Of a stretch of DNA of 64,000 nucleotides, positions 11,196-22,270 are shown piece after piece. Every line of letters starts with the position of its first letter. The first letter of the stretch is position 1. Position numbers and translations under genes: made by a program. The DNA is from Hofstenia miamia. Its lineage: Eukaryota; Xenacoelomorpha; Acoela; Hofsteniidae. The notes beneath the pieces are model-generated. The model did not search any database. It had not been told where the DNA came from and saw only the letters and a program-made list of their open reading frames with translations. The DNA lies in the NCBI GenBank assembly GCA_900660155.1, contig CABFPE010000132.1, positions 754,465 to 818,464 on the forward strand, read 5' to 3'.

Positions 11196-12161
11196 CAGTC
11201 CGCGACACCATCGAGGGAGCTTAGGGTTGGTACGTCCTAAAAAATAAGAATTAATGGACGCCTTTACAACCAATAAAAGAAATTTTTACTGGCTATCTAG
11301 CGATATATTGGTGTTTGTCAATCTTGAAAAATGGAGAAAAAATCGAAGGACAGTCGACCTCAAGAAACACCATTTCGTAGATCATCAGATCGTAAACATT
11401 CTTATTCTGATGGAAACAACATTAATAATCCTCTTTCACCTAAATGAATTAAAAAAGTTGATGTGAATAAAGAAGAATGCAAAAAAAAATTGTTGATTAT
11501 GTGAAAACAAATCGTCCTCCAGTCGTAACAAAAGAAGAAAAGCTTGAAATTTTAATATTACAAGCGAAAGTCCGTCATGAGCAATTTTCAAGAATGAATT
11601 TGGTTTCTCCAAGCAGAAAACGAAAACCTATCAATTTTACAAGTGAAGTTGCATCAACTTTCCATAGAAAAAAAGCAATTGTAGGTGAATTTTGTGGAAA
11701 TTATGTACGAGGAGATGCATTAGTTGAATCCATAGCACCAGCTAATTATAAAGACAAGAGTTCTCGTGTTCTGCGGTGTCCAAGCATTTGTTCGTGATCG
11801 TTGTGTTCAAAGAATAAGAACTGTTGTAAGAAAAGTCCTAGATTTTTTGGTACAATCAGGGTATATGAACGTGGATTATCAATGTAAAAAATCAGTTGCT
11901 GCAGGCACACGATCCATGCATAGATTTTTGAAGAAAATGGGCTATAAAAAGGGTAAAAAGAAAGGAATGGCGTGTTATCGTATGAAGGAGGAAAATTTAT
12001 GTAAACGGGATGAATATGTGGCGAAACTAATAACACTGAATGCAAACAGGGCCCGGCGAATTGTGTATATGGATGAGAGTTATACTCACAAGAATTATCA
12101 TCGGCATGACTAAACCAAAAAGAGGGGGTAGCGAAACTCCCTTGATGGTGTCGCCGACTGT
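11196..12161 (+). mobile_element. IS630/Tc1-like DNA transposon, internally deleted
   Basis: Terminal inverted repeats CAGTCCGCGACACCATCGAG (left) and CAGTCGGCGACACCATCAAG (right, inverted), flanked by TA. It contains a broken transposase reading frame. The 966-bp length is shorter than a full element because the catalytic core is missing. Confidence 0.8.
11331..12112 (+). pseudogene. IS630-like transposase, N-terminal half, broken
   Basis: The ATG at 11331 starts MEKKSKDSRPQETPFRRSSD, with a stop at 11445. The frame is resumed after an apparent indel in an A-run (KKIVDYVKTNRPPVVTKEEK, 11477-11765), then shifts again (VRDRCVQRIRTVVRKVLDFL, 11766-12110). It ends NRARRIVYMDESYTHKNYHR. The YMDES Asp is the first catalytic residue of this DDE group, and family members continue for another ~200 residues that are absent here. 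It cannot encode an active enzyme. Confidence 0.7.
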
Positions 12162-12228
12162 TAACAAAATAAAAATATATGAAACTTTAATATTTTCCTG
12201 TACTAGAAAAAATTATCTTTGCCAAATC

Positions 12229-12258
12229 CAAGGACATACTAAATTTAGTATGTCCTTG
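12229..12258. repeat. 30-bp perfect palindrome
   Basis: CAAGGACATACTAAA followed immediately by its exact reverse complement, with no spacer. It lies 70 bp outside the IS630-like element, and no function is evident. Confidence 0.85.
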
Positions 12259-12259
12259 C

Positions 12260-13740
12260 CAAATCTTGTTAAAATTAAAAAATATATTAAAGTCCCATTT
12301 TAGAGATTTTAATATAACAGTATTTATTTACATAAGATTTTGGAATAGGTAAAAACATGACAATATGAAGTGACTGTTAACATGTTATTTTGAAAGAACC
12401 CATCTTAGACAAAGGCTTGTTAATGTTTTGGGTATTGACAAAAAAGTTTGCATGTGAAAGTACCTGTGAAAGTACCTTGCTTATTCTTTCTGGCAAACTA
12501 TTGAGCTTATGACAAAATTAGACAAAAAAGGTTGGTTTTGTGATTATGAACTATTTCTGCATTCACTGCAACCAATGCTAAAACACATCATTTTGGTGCA
12601 AGCCAAAAAATTTCAAATTGCCAAGATTTTGTTGAAAAATTGTCATAAAGTTTACCATATAGGGACCAAACTGACAAAAAGTTTGGCTATGTTTTCAGTA
12701 GTTTATTTCTGTTTTCAAAAAACTTCGTGATTAGTAAAAAAAAAGGTTGAAATTTTCATCAAAGTATAAATTCACACGGGAAAAAACTTATCTGACAACC
12801 CTATATAATTGATAATATCTGCAGCTTAATTGATCTCTAATAGGGCAAATGGACGTGGCTTTATAATGTAAATGAAGTAGAAGTGAATGTTCAATCTTGT
12901 GGTGTTTTCAGATTATTTAATATTTTTATTAGTTTGTGAGTAATAAGCATTGAAATTTTTTTGAGGAAGCCATTGAATGTTGTATAAAGTCATGGATTAA
13001 TTTGGGTTAAGCAGCAAATTACTGGGTTTCAAAATTATTATTGAAAAAATTTGCATTTTACTTCTTGAAATCAATAAAACCGCTTAAAAATAAATGATTC
13101 AAATAGCTTTGAAAATATAGCATACTTGACATTCTTAAATGCTTGTGCGGGGCATAAATGGATATGGGTCGTGCGGTGAAGATGCTTGAGCCGAGGTGTT
13201 GAAAAATGGTTTAAGAGCAGTGCATGCAAATTTACACAACTGCAGTGAATGCGATATAATTTATAAAAATTTGTTACTAAAAATTAAAATTGACAAACTG
13301 AAAAATTTTGCAAGAATACTATATTGGGGCGATATGGCATTAATTTAAATAAATCCCGGCGAGCTTGGGCCGGGATTTTTGCGCATGTCCATATCTGGTA
13401 GGTGTATGCATACTTGTCATATTCTCTCGAAACGCCAATTTTGATATCAACAAGAAATTTCTGTTGATTTGAATTGATAATAATTGATATCAATGAGCAA
13501 CATTCAGTTGATCTTGATGTGAAATTCCCATACCAACTGCAAATCTGCATTGTGCAACAATTAGAGATCGAGATCCTGATGATAACATATTTTTAAAAAA
13601 GTAATATTACTTCATTGTTATTTGCGTGGTAATGAATCTAAATCAAATTAACCAAAAATTTATCTAATTCACAAAGACAAAATAATATAAAATAATAATA
13701 ATCTTTCAAAAAAAATTAAAATTTTCTCCACGGATTAGCT
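12260..13740. other. Intronic AT-rich sequence, no gene seen
   Basis: Intron of gene A. No exon or element boundary was recognised; short frames here have no protein-like features. Confidence 0.35.
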
Positions 13741-13744
13741 TTTT

Positions 13745-14080
13745 TGAATATCTAAGGCAGGTTGTCTTTTAGAATTTTTGTTATCTTACGAACCTTCATT
13801 GGCAGCTCATTCCATACATTGAATGTATTTGGCGCATATTAATTTTTCTAATAACCTAATTTAATTGTATACACAAGAGCCCTTAATGTAAGTAATAGAC
13901 ATTACATGTATTTGTAGGAATTTCCTTCCATAGCATATGCTACTTATATATTCGAACATATTTACTAAATTTGCATAGATGGAGTAATAGACTGATGCTA
14001 GTATGAAAAATGTATTTAATGTTACTTTTGTCTTGTCTTTTGATATTAAACTTTGTTCTTAAGGACAACTTAATTATTCT
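13745..14080 (-). mobile_element. Non-LTR retrotransposon C-terminal tail (minus strand)
   Basis: Minus-strand translation gives LRTKFNIKRQDKSNIKYIF, then APNTFNVWNELPMKVRKITK, the typical end of CR1/jockey-like ORF2 (x-N-x-WN-x-LP). It has stops and frameshifts. It lies back to back with a plus-strand tail starting at 14085. Confidence 0.6.
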
Positions 14081-14084
14081 GACT

Positions 14085-14330
14085 GTTCTTCTCGAGCTCT
14101 CGCTATACCTGGTCCTCGTATTTGAAACAGTGTTCCGGCTATTAATAGCACGATCACAACCTATGAAATCTTCAAATCTAGGCTGAAAACTTACTTTTTT
14201 AGTTGTCCTTTAATTACTATTTTTGTATATTTTTGGCCGATATGAGGCCATTTGGTGCATAGCGGAGTGCGGAGGATAAATACACACTATTATTTAATAA
14301 TATTATGATGCCCTTAATAAGCAATACATT
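14085..14330 (+). mobile_element. Non-LTR retrotransposon C-terminal tail (plus strand)
   Basis: Reads TPGPRI, stop, NSVPAI (Trp of WNS replaced by a TGA stop), then YEIFKSRLKTYFF, a CR1-like ORF2 end. It is followed by a 3' UTR-like segment ending in AT-rich sequence. Confidence 0.6.
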
Positions 14331-14370
14331 TATTATTTTCTGACGGGAGGGGGAATGGGACGTCTCAATA

Positions 14371-14500
14371 ATGATCAAGTGAGTGACCAAAAAGCGATGA
14401 TAGAAAGTACGAAAACTTTTTAAAATATTGAAAAAATATTACTTAAAAATCGACCTTATAGTGTTAAATTGTTTTTAATATTTTGTCCAAAATTTTTTGA
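14371..14500. repeat. Dispersed repeat, second copy near 29355
   Basis: ATCAAGTGAGTGACCAAAAAG followed by a Phe-rich, AT-rich segment and CGACCTTATAG. A diverged direct copy starts ATCAAGTAAGTGACCAAAGG near 29362. Confidence 0.45.
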
Positions 14501-14859
14501 TTTTACCAATCAAAATATAATTTGAGGACCTGCATACGTCACTGTTATTACACTTCGTTGTTTGCTAAATATGTTCAATTTACTGGTCATGCTTTTAGGC
14601 CTTCAATATTTAACACTTGAACAACATTTTATAACAATTCTTTGATTGTAATATAATTCACGTTTTCTATTTTGTTAGTTGTTCTGCAACTGTGATTAAA
14701 ATAGGCTTTAGTGCATCAAGCAATAAAATCCAATATGGTGCAAGCAGTGGCTGTTGCTGTAATTGCATTTTCGTTAGCTAAAGGCAACAAATGACCGTTT
14801 ATTGTTTTCGATACAATTCAATTCTATTATAATTTATTAGACCACTTTTTCAAGGAAAT

Positions 14860-15020
14860 TGAGAATTTTACTTGAAAAAATTGTCTTTTATAGAAAAACC
14901 ACTAAATATGTATTTTTTCATCATAATATTCATATACGTACTCTAGAATTTCACATATTATTAGCATCCATTTTTAAAGGAGAAAGAGAGATTAACCGTG
15001 CCTTATTTCATTTTAAAAAA
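14860..15020. repeat. Dispersed repeat, second copy at 44440-44590
   Basis: AAACCACTAAATATGTATT, then TTCATCATA...ATACGTACT and an AAGGAGAAAGAGA segment, all recurring in the same order at 44450-44580. Probably one interspersed repeat family; no termini identified. Confidence 0.5.
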
Positions 15021-15707
15021 GAATAAATTTTAAAATTCAAAGAAAAAGCTGCTTTTTAGTCAGCAATAATCAGAGCCTTGCAATAATGTATTGTAATAAA
15101 ATTGCAATACAAATAATTCAAAAATAAATATATTATATGCAATATAATATTGCAAGCTTACTGTAAACTATGTTTCATGTTAGTTTCAAATTTTTCTGGA
15201 ACTTTACTAATCCAATGGTAGCTTATGCCAGTTATTCAAATTAATTGTACAATTGTCTGAGTACGTAAACATATGTCTAGCTATATTTTTGGCATATTCA
15301 TAAGTTGGGAAAATATTTATTCAGTATAACATAAAAAATGTTACAATTCCATCATCTATTCAAACCAGTTAATTTGAATTGACACTGAATTACAATCACT
15401 CATTTAAAATAATACTACAATCGTTTGATAATACTGCCCAACACTGAAATTTTTAATAAAATATACCTATTAGGTAGAGTTCATTGTGCTGCTTCTAAAA
15501 ATGTATACTTTACATAGTCTCAGACGTCTAGAATCTTCTCTATCTCTAATTTTATGTTTTTATTTAATCAGATTTAGGTCAGTGGACGCATGTTAGATAT
15601 CAGCCTTATAAGAATCAAGTAATTTAGTGTTTTTAAATAAATAGTTCATCAAAATTTACTTGGTGTCATCTACAGCTTTTTAAGTTAAATTTTGTTGCAG
15701 CTAACAC

Positions 15708-15900
15708 AGAGTTGGAACCGGCCGGAAATTTTAAGGCCGGGCCCGGTAGTTTGCCAACAACAGCTAATACCAGCCGGCCAGTTTTGGTAGGTAAATTTTA
15801 TTCGAATTATATATTTAACCTATCCATATATATATATATATATATAATATAGAACTTTATATATATATATATATACAAACAAAGTCTATACTAAATTGCC
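15708..15900. repeat. CCGGCC-rich hAT-like fragment with (TA)n tracts
   Basis: AGTTGGAACCGGCCGG with GGCCGGGCCCGGTAG and CCAGCCGGCCAG, a G+C-rich patch typical of hAT-type subterminal repeats. Two TA tracts follow (15823-15846 and 15858-15875). A matching far end was not found. Confidence 0.4.
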
Positions 15901-16172
15901 TGCTGTAAAAATGAAAACTATCCACTACAAAAATGAGGTTTTCCAAAAATAATAAACCCTAGCCTCAAATCTTAAAACTGACGTTCGAATACAAAGATTC
16001 AGCCAGTTCGATCTTGAACCATTTGATGGATTTACAATTGACAAGTGTACGAAACAAACAATATTTTAGTATAGAATTTTTCATTGTATTTCGTAGTAAA
16101 TACAATCATAAAAAATACATAAAAATTCACTTTCACATGACAATAAATAGATAGATATTTGAGAAAAAATAC

Positions 16173-16274
16173 CTGACGAGCACCAATTTTTTTCTGATTG
16201 TACATTTCTTTGATAGCAAAAATAAATGGTTTCTCACACTTTTGACATATAGCACTATCTTCCCATTCAGTAAC
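16173..16274 (-). CDS. WDFY1/2-like exon entering the FYVE zinc finger
   Basis: A minus-strand 102-bp, 34-codon, phase 0-0 exon between TTTCTAG and the donor GTATTT. It reads VTEWEDSAICQKCEKPF, then IKEMYNQKKIGARQ. The CxxC pair is the first zinc ligand pair of the FYVE finger. The ...KKIGxRQ end is the established position just before the HHCRKCG signature of WDFY1/2, and the exon stops exactly there. It joins in frame to the exon at 17266-17377. The next exon, carrying HHCRxCG, should lie below 16170 on this strand but was not found by eye, so the gene may continue far away or be broken. Confidence 0.75.
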
Positions 16275-17265
16275 CTAGAAAAGAAAATATGTCAGAGCAT
16301 GTAACATTACATAAATTTATGCTAATATTGTATTTAGCATTGGGTGTACTTCAGCCAAGGATTACTAAATAAATATTTAGTAATCATTGACTTCAATATA
16401 TATCCTATGTAACAAACTACAATTTCAAGCTTAAAATTAAAAAAACATTGGAGAAAATTAAATTTATTTACTAAGCAGGCAAATAATAATAGTTTATTAT
16501 TTTCTATTATAATTCTCACAAATGTAGTTTTTTATTTTACTATTTAAGAAACAGAAAAAATTGCTATAATCAACAATTTCTAACATGCTAACATACAAAA
16601 GTAATCCCTTCTTTAAGGTATCCGATTGACTTCTAAATTAGAGAACAAATTTATGTTGTAAGGTTGTGGATTGTAAATTGTACACAGTTAACTTGAGAAA
16701 AAAAGCATCTGAACGTAAAGAATAAGTGGGGGAAATAAAACAACCAGAGTGTTACTCGCCAATCACAAGACTACAAGAATGTGTTTTGAAAAAATAAATT
16801 AGCATTTTTTTTAAGAATTTAGTGCCTTAAGAATATTTGAAACTATTATGTTTGGAGTTGACAGAACAGGCCAAAACAGTAGTTAGGCATTCATTACTGC
16901 TTCTTCGATAAATAATACTAGTTGATAGAATGAACCATATTAAGACTCGAGTATAACAATGTTCGAGTTTTATCGTTAGTTGAACTTAATGGCTTACTTC
17001 AAGTTAAGGTATTATTCAATTTTTAATCACTTATTCAATGGAAATGTAATTGCGAGTAAGCACATCAACCAAAGATAAAATTTTATTTGCTAAAAAATGG
17101 GTAGTATTTCAACTCCAATTTTTCTTACAAGAAGTCTCCTGATAAAAATCAATAGTCTGAAAATTGCAATTTGGAAAAAATCAATGGGTAGATATTATTG
17201 TGAAAAAGTCCCTAGAATGCACTAAGAATGAAAATTGATAAAAACTTGCAATGAGTTAAACTCAC

Positions 17266-17377
17266 GGGACTCCTTTTAGCTGAGGGTGAAACATCCCAGA
17301 GAATGAAGCTTTTATCGTCCGATGTGCTGAGAACACGACTCTTGTCCGCAAAATAATATACGCCAGTGATCTTTCGG
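17266..17377 (-). CDS. WDFY1/2-like WD-repeat exon
   Basis: On the minus strand a 112-bp exon lies between acceptor TTTTTAG (17378-17384) and donor GTGAGT (from 17265 down). After one base it reads RKITGVYYFADKSRVLSTSD, then DKSFILWDVSPSAKRSP, ending in phase 0. The pattern I-T-x-x-Y followed by SxSxDxxxxxWD is a WD40 blade. It precedes a Cys-Xaa-Xaa-Cys segment in the next exon exactly as in WDFY1/WDFY2, endosomal PI3P-binding WD-FYVE proteins. The gene is nested antisense within the large last intron of gene A. Upstream blades are expected at higher coordinates on this strand; none were found. Confidence 0.7.
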
Positions 17378-17527
17378 CTAAAAAGTTACTTTTGTGAGAT
17401 AATAATTGAAACAACGTAATTTAATGAAACCATTTAGAATAAACATAATTGCTAGTACGAATGTTAGCAAACAGTAGTCTTAAATATTATTCAAGGACAC
17501 CTGTTGATGAAAGTTCATAAAAGAAAG

Positions 17528-17529
<2 letters not shown>

Positions 17530-17564
<35 letters not shown>
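17530..17564. repeat. (TA)n microsatellite
   Basis: About 17 TA units. Confidence 0.95.
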
Positions 17565-17567
<3 letters not shown>

Positions 17568-19120
17568 TATAGCGAGTTTCCCTATCAATCATTATGGTTT
17601 ACATTGCTGTGGCATTTGACCTCATTTAGTATTGAATAATATATAAGTAAGTAAGCAAATAAATATATTTATAAAACTTTCTGTTAAGGTCAAACATAAT
17701 TACTCCTTTTGCAGGATGTGTTAAAACTTTTTAACTGCATTTGCGTTTGAATTTCTTTGCAAACGAAAATCTTTCAAATTAATTTTGAGTGTCCCTTCCA
17801 ATATTAGAAAAATACAAGGGTTTAGGTTTCCTTATTTATATGAAGTCTCAAAATTTCAAGTGTAGATTCTATAGATTATACTTTATTACTATAAACAGTT
17901 TCTGTTAATAAAATCTTAGTAAGTTCCATAACAAAACCAAGTAAAATTACATTATCAAAAAGCAGAACAACTCAATTTATATGAAAATTTATTAGAGATT
18001 CCAGAAAGTAAATATAATTAGTATTCTAACTTCAATACTGTAAAATGCTGCAAATCCAACATGTCTTCATGAGAAGCAAGCAAATTGAAAAGACTGCCAT
18101 TTTCTACACCAATGTCATGACGTGAACAAGCAGATCATTTAAATGACTGCTACTTTTGCATGGTGAAGGTGTCAGGATACAGCAGAAAGACAGCTAAGAA
18201 CATTCAATATCACAACTTAGCTTCCGCTATTAGACCTTTTCCTTTCACAGACTGCGATGAAATCCCTGTACCAAGCAAATCTTCTCTGGAAATGGAAAGC
18301 GATTCGACGGTAGAGTGTGCTTCTAGATCAGAAAGTGATGCAGAATGGAAGGAATCTTCAAATGAACCTAAACAGATTGATCAGTCACAGCTTGATGCTT
18401 TCGTTAGGAGTCTGCATCTTTCTAAAGATGATTCATACATCATGTCTAGGATGCTTAAAACTTAAGCGTTCTAAAGCTAGATACCCCAATTACAGCGTAC
18501 AGGCATTGCGAAGAAAAATATATTCAGTACTTTTCTGTTAATGAAACGTAGAAAATGGTTTATTGTTCTGACATCAACGGTTTGTTTCAGGCACTTGAAA
18601 TAAACTCAGATATAAAGACCTATTGGTGGCTATTTCTTGATCGCTCAAAGTCTGGCATGAAAAACGTCTTACTTCATACAGCCAATCAATTTCCTGCAGT
18701 TCCAGTGGCCTATTCTAGAGACAGCAAAGAAAGCTATGAATGATCAAATCAATGTTGCAACTGATTAATTACGAGAGATATCAATGGAATGTTTGAGGAG
18801 ATTTAAAAATTATCGCCTTATTGACTGGGCTCCAACTAGGCTATGTAAAACATGGGTGCGTTTGTGTCTATGGGATAGCCGGTCTCGATCCCAACACTAT
18901 GTTCGATCATATTGGCCATTAAGGAACGCATTTGTCATTGGTGAAAAAAAATATAAAGCAAACGCCATTGGTCCAAAAAGAACTTACATTGCTTCCACCT
19001 CTGCATATTTTACTTAGAATTGTGAAAAACTTCCTCAACGCTTTGAAAGACAATAATGAAGCTAAAAAAGTATTGCACGAACTCTTTCCACGATTGTCAA
19101 GTGCAAAACTAAGTGAAGGA

Positions 19121-19634
19121 ATCCTATATTGTTAAGCTAATGAAGAATGAGAGGTTTAAATCTGTTCTTAGTCAGAGTGAGTTGCGAGCATGGTTCACCA
19201 TATGGCAAAAATTTCTTGGCAGCACTACAATGCGTACTGCTTCACGATGCAGTAAGATTTCGTGACGGCATAAAAATGCAGGCCAAAAAAGAGCAATTGC
19301 TAAAAATATTTTTTATGCAATGTATTAATCAATTTTTGTACGCCATAGCGCGACAGAAATATTTCGTAGAAAGAAATAAACCGTGCAATGTGTTTAAAAG
19401 TTGAGGTGCGGCTTCTAGACGTAGTCTAAAAATTATATCTGTAAGCTTCTCACTAAGTTCGGAGTTAAGGTATATCTTAGAATGCCTAAATGCTGAAAAA
19501 AATATTCAACAATAAGACTCTAGGTATACACAACCATTCAATTTTGCCCTTCTCGATGACACGTGTTTCAATGTGTTGGCTGATGTGGTAATTATGGTTA
19601 AATTAAGTTTGCTAAAAAATGGATAAGGGAAGTG
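19121..19634. repeat. 514-bp direct tandem duplication, copy 1
   Basis: Identical by eye to 19635-20148; an 85-codon reading frame inside (19147 and 19661) translates the same in both. The breakpoints share the 4-bp sequence ATCC (19121, 19635, 20149), indicating microhomology. Confidence 0.9.
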
Positions 19635-20148
19635 ATCCTATATTGTTAAGCTAATGAAGAATGAGAGGTTTAAATCTGTTCTTAGTCAGAGTGAGTTGCG
19701 AGCATGGTTCACCATATGGCAAAAATTTCTTGGCAGCACTACAATGCGTACTGCTTCACGATGCAGTAAGATTTCGTGACGGCATAAAAATGCAGGCCAA
19801 AAAAGAGCAATTGCTAAAAATATTTTTTATGCAATGTATTAATCAATTTTTGTACGCCATAGCGCGACAGAAATATTTCGTAGAAAGAAATAAACCGTGC
19901 AATGTGTTTAAAAGTTGAGGTGCGGCTTCTAGACGTAGTCTAAAAATTATATCTGTAAGCTTCTCACTAAGTTCGGAGTTAAGGTATATCTTAGAATGCC
20001 TAAATGCTGAAAAAAATATTCAACAATAAGACTCTAGGTATACACAACCATTCAATTTTGCCCTTCTCGATGACACGTGTTTCAATGTGTTGGCTGATGT
20101 GGTAATTATGGTTAAATTAAGTTTGCTAAAAAATGGATAAGGGAAGTG
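19635..20148. repeat. 514-bp direct tandem duplication, copy 2
   Basis: Second copy, ending 9 bp inside the left inverted repeat of the MITE at 20140. The right breakpoint is therefore inside the MITE terminus, and copy 1 also carries those first bases (AGGGAAGTG). The duplication came after the MITE insertion, or is an assembly artefact. Confidence 0.9.
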
Positions 20149-20445
20149 ATCCAAATTCAATACGTTAACAATTGAAAATGCACCGTAAACAACAATTCTA
20201 GCTTCAAATGCCTGCATGCGCTTAATAAATTGATTTGCATAGATATATTTGAAGAAATATGCAGAACCTAAATGTGTCAAAGTTATTTGTAATAACATTT
20301 GCGGAAAAAACACGCCTTTAACGGAAACATCAGCTTTAGCGAATTTATTTTGAGTGTAAGTTAACGATTTGGTTTACGGTCATGTTAACATAAAAAACCA
20401 TTTGTTAACGGTGTTGTTAACGTATTGAATTTGGATCACTTCCCT
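20140..20445. mobile_element. 306-bp MITE with 32-bp perfect inverted termini
   Basis: The left end AGGGAAGTGATCCAAATTCA continues for 12 more bases that are mirrored exactly at 20414-20445. The interior contains repeated GTTAAC motifs and no ORF. The target duplication is ambiguous (TA or none). Perfect termini point to recent activity. Confidence 0.85.
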
Positions 20446-21430
20446 AACATGTTGGGAAGGACAAAATTAGTGTACCATTGGCGATGCGGCTTGGTACAGC
20501 TGCCTACTTGTAACTAAAAAGACAACCTTCAAAGTTTGGGGCGCTGCTAATATATAGCGGTGGCCACAGTCTACTACTATATTAATGTTTTTTAGTAGGC
20601 TATGTTGCGGTCTATGCTCGAAGATTTACTTTAGTTAATAGGAGTGTTATTTTTTACCAAAAAATTCCAACCTTATGAAATTGATATTATTTACCTAAAA
20701 AACCCATTTTATATATATTCTTTTTACCTCAAAATTTGAAATTGTTTGAATCTAAAATTTTCTTAGGGATTTATTTAAACTCTGCAACGCTCTAATTAAA
20801 AAAAACACCATGGTTATATCAATTATATGACATTTTTCGGATTTCCTATATGATAGGGAATTGCTTACTAAATTTTGACTTTATTGACTTTTATTAGACC
20901 AATTTATTACAAATATGCATGAACTTTACTGAACATTAGGGTCTGACAAAGAAAACAGAATTTTTAGGTGCTCCTTAGAACAATGTTTAACATGAAAAGG
21001 CAAGAGACAAGAACAACACTACAGAAATGTTACACACCAGTTTATTAAAACTGCAATGGACCCTTCGAACTAGAGCATAAATAAAAGGATATAAATTTCA
21101 TAATCATAACTATTGCTAAAAAAAATAGATGCTCCTTAACGTGAATGGATTGCCCATATTTGTAAATCTGATTTTTAAGAAATAATCTCTATAAATAGCT
21201 CGTTTTGTGAAGGTGTTTTAGACAACATTTTGTGCGCTAATCAGCCATATAATTGTTACTACATGATTAATAGACATTTCTTCTTAAAACATTTCCTTAG
21301 ATTTCCAAAGTTCTATATCGTAGACCTCTCGTAGAAAAACATTTCAAGTTTTTATACTGCAATTTTTGACCCGTGGGATTGCATATAATACACATACTCT
21401 TAAAATTTTTTTAGACAAGATATTATCTAT
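20446..21430. other. Intronic AT-rich sequence, nothing recognised
   Basis: Intron of gene A. No exon or repeat boundary was recognised. Confidence 0.35.
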
Positions 21431-21432
21431 GC

Positions 21433-22140
21433 TGCAACCGTTCACCGGTCACAGATTAAACATGCTGACCGGCCAGTTGAACCGTTTTATTACCGGTCTA
21501 ATCACTAAAAAATCGTATATTTGTGCGAAACTATTAAGCAAATTTGAAGAAAACGAGCTTCTTTTTAAAATAAATAGTTTTTCATTCAACAAGGCTCTCT
21601 ATTATAATTCACGATTAATAATTGCAGGTGATGTACTTTTGAAAGTTAACCTGGTTATATATTTTAATGGAACTTCTAAATCGTACTGAATTCGATTTTG
21701 CAAATCAACGCCTTTAAATATTAAATCATATCGCATTTTATTTTTCAACTGAATACATTCATGTATTTCAATTGCAAGTTTTTCTAAATACTTCATTTTC
21801 TTTCACTATCTAAATAGCAATAATGTTGAAAAACTTGTAGTTTTAAGAAAAGCGTTTACAAATTTTTTGTATAAAAATTAAAAAACGTACATTTGCTATT
21901 TTTGTTAATTGATATTTTACATGATTCAAGGCAAGCGTAAAATGTTATTGCAATAACAATTAGGCCTAACATATATTTACAAAAAGGCTACCATAAGTAA
22001 CAAATAATATAATAATATATAAAACTACAATGAATATAATTTTGGCAACAAATTTTTTAGTTTAGATGTTTTGAAAAATTGACAGGTCACCGGTTAAACG
22101 GCCGATAAACGGCGAGTGCTTAACTCAACTGGTTGCCGGG
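21433..22140. mobile_element. Possible hAT-like element with GGTCACCGGT motifs
   Basis: The left part has GCAACCGTTCACCGGTCAC, GACCGGCCAGTTGAACCG and TTACCGGTC. The right part has GGTCACCGGTTAAACGGCC and ends CAACTGGTTGCCGG, an imperfect inverse of the left end. G+C-rich motifs at the two sides of an AT-rich centre suggest a degraded hAT-type non-autonomous element. The boundaries are approximate. Confidence 0.4.
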
Positions 22141-22174
22141 TACCATTAAACATTTCTGATCCGTTCCAGCACTA

Positions 22175-22270
22175 CACGCTATCAGTATTTTTCGGTATTG
22201 GCAAAATACCGCGGTATCGGTCCATCGCCAATACCTTGGCAGTATGCCGAAAAAATAACAGAAACCGAAC
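22175..22270. repeat. GGTATCGG/CCGATACC-type short repeat
   Basis: TTTTCGGTATTGGCAAAATA, then CCGCGGTATCGGTCC, with inverse GCCAATACC and GCCGAAAAA. It forms a local inverted structure typical of another hAT-like MITE end. Confidence 0.35.

Larger units (their letters stand above)
18121..20148 (+). pseudogene. Broken transposon-associated protein ORF, with partial tandem duplication
   Basis: Plus-strand remnants in order: HLNDCYFCMVKVSGYSRKTA and SAIRPFPF (18139-18245), an acidic linker and LDAFVRSLHLSKDDSYIMSR (18391-18450), VYCSDINGLFQALEINSD (18558), WWLFLDRSKSGMKNVLLHTA and FPAVPVAYSRDSKESYE (18620-18740), a decayed LCLWDSRSRSQHYVRSYWP segment (18865), PLHILLRIVKNFLNALKDNN (18990) and LFPRLSSAKLSEGI (19083). 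KLMKNERFKSVLSQSELRAW is in the duplicated part (19134). This succession matches a widespread uncharacterised invertebrate/fish transposon-borne protein family that I recall without a formal name. Stops and frameshifts occur throughout; it is dead. Confidence 0.65.

Noticed and set aside
11746-12045. 99-codon minus-strand ORF
   Set aside because: Shadow of the IS630-like transposase remnant.
19147-19404. 85-codon ORF MRGLNLFLVRVSCEHGSPYG (and its copy at 19661)
   Set aside because: Out of frame with the transposon protein it overlaps (the related frame reads KLMKNERFKSVLSQSELRAW); it is duplicated only because the DNA is.
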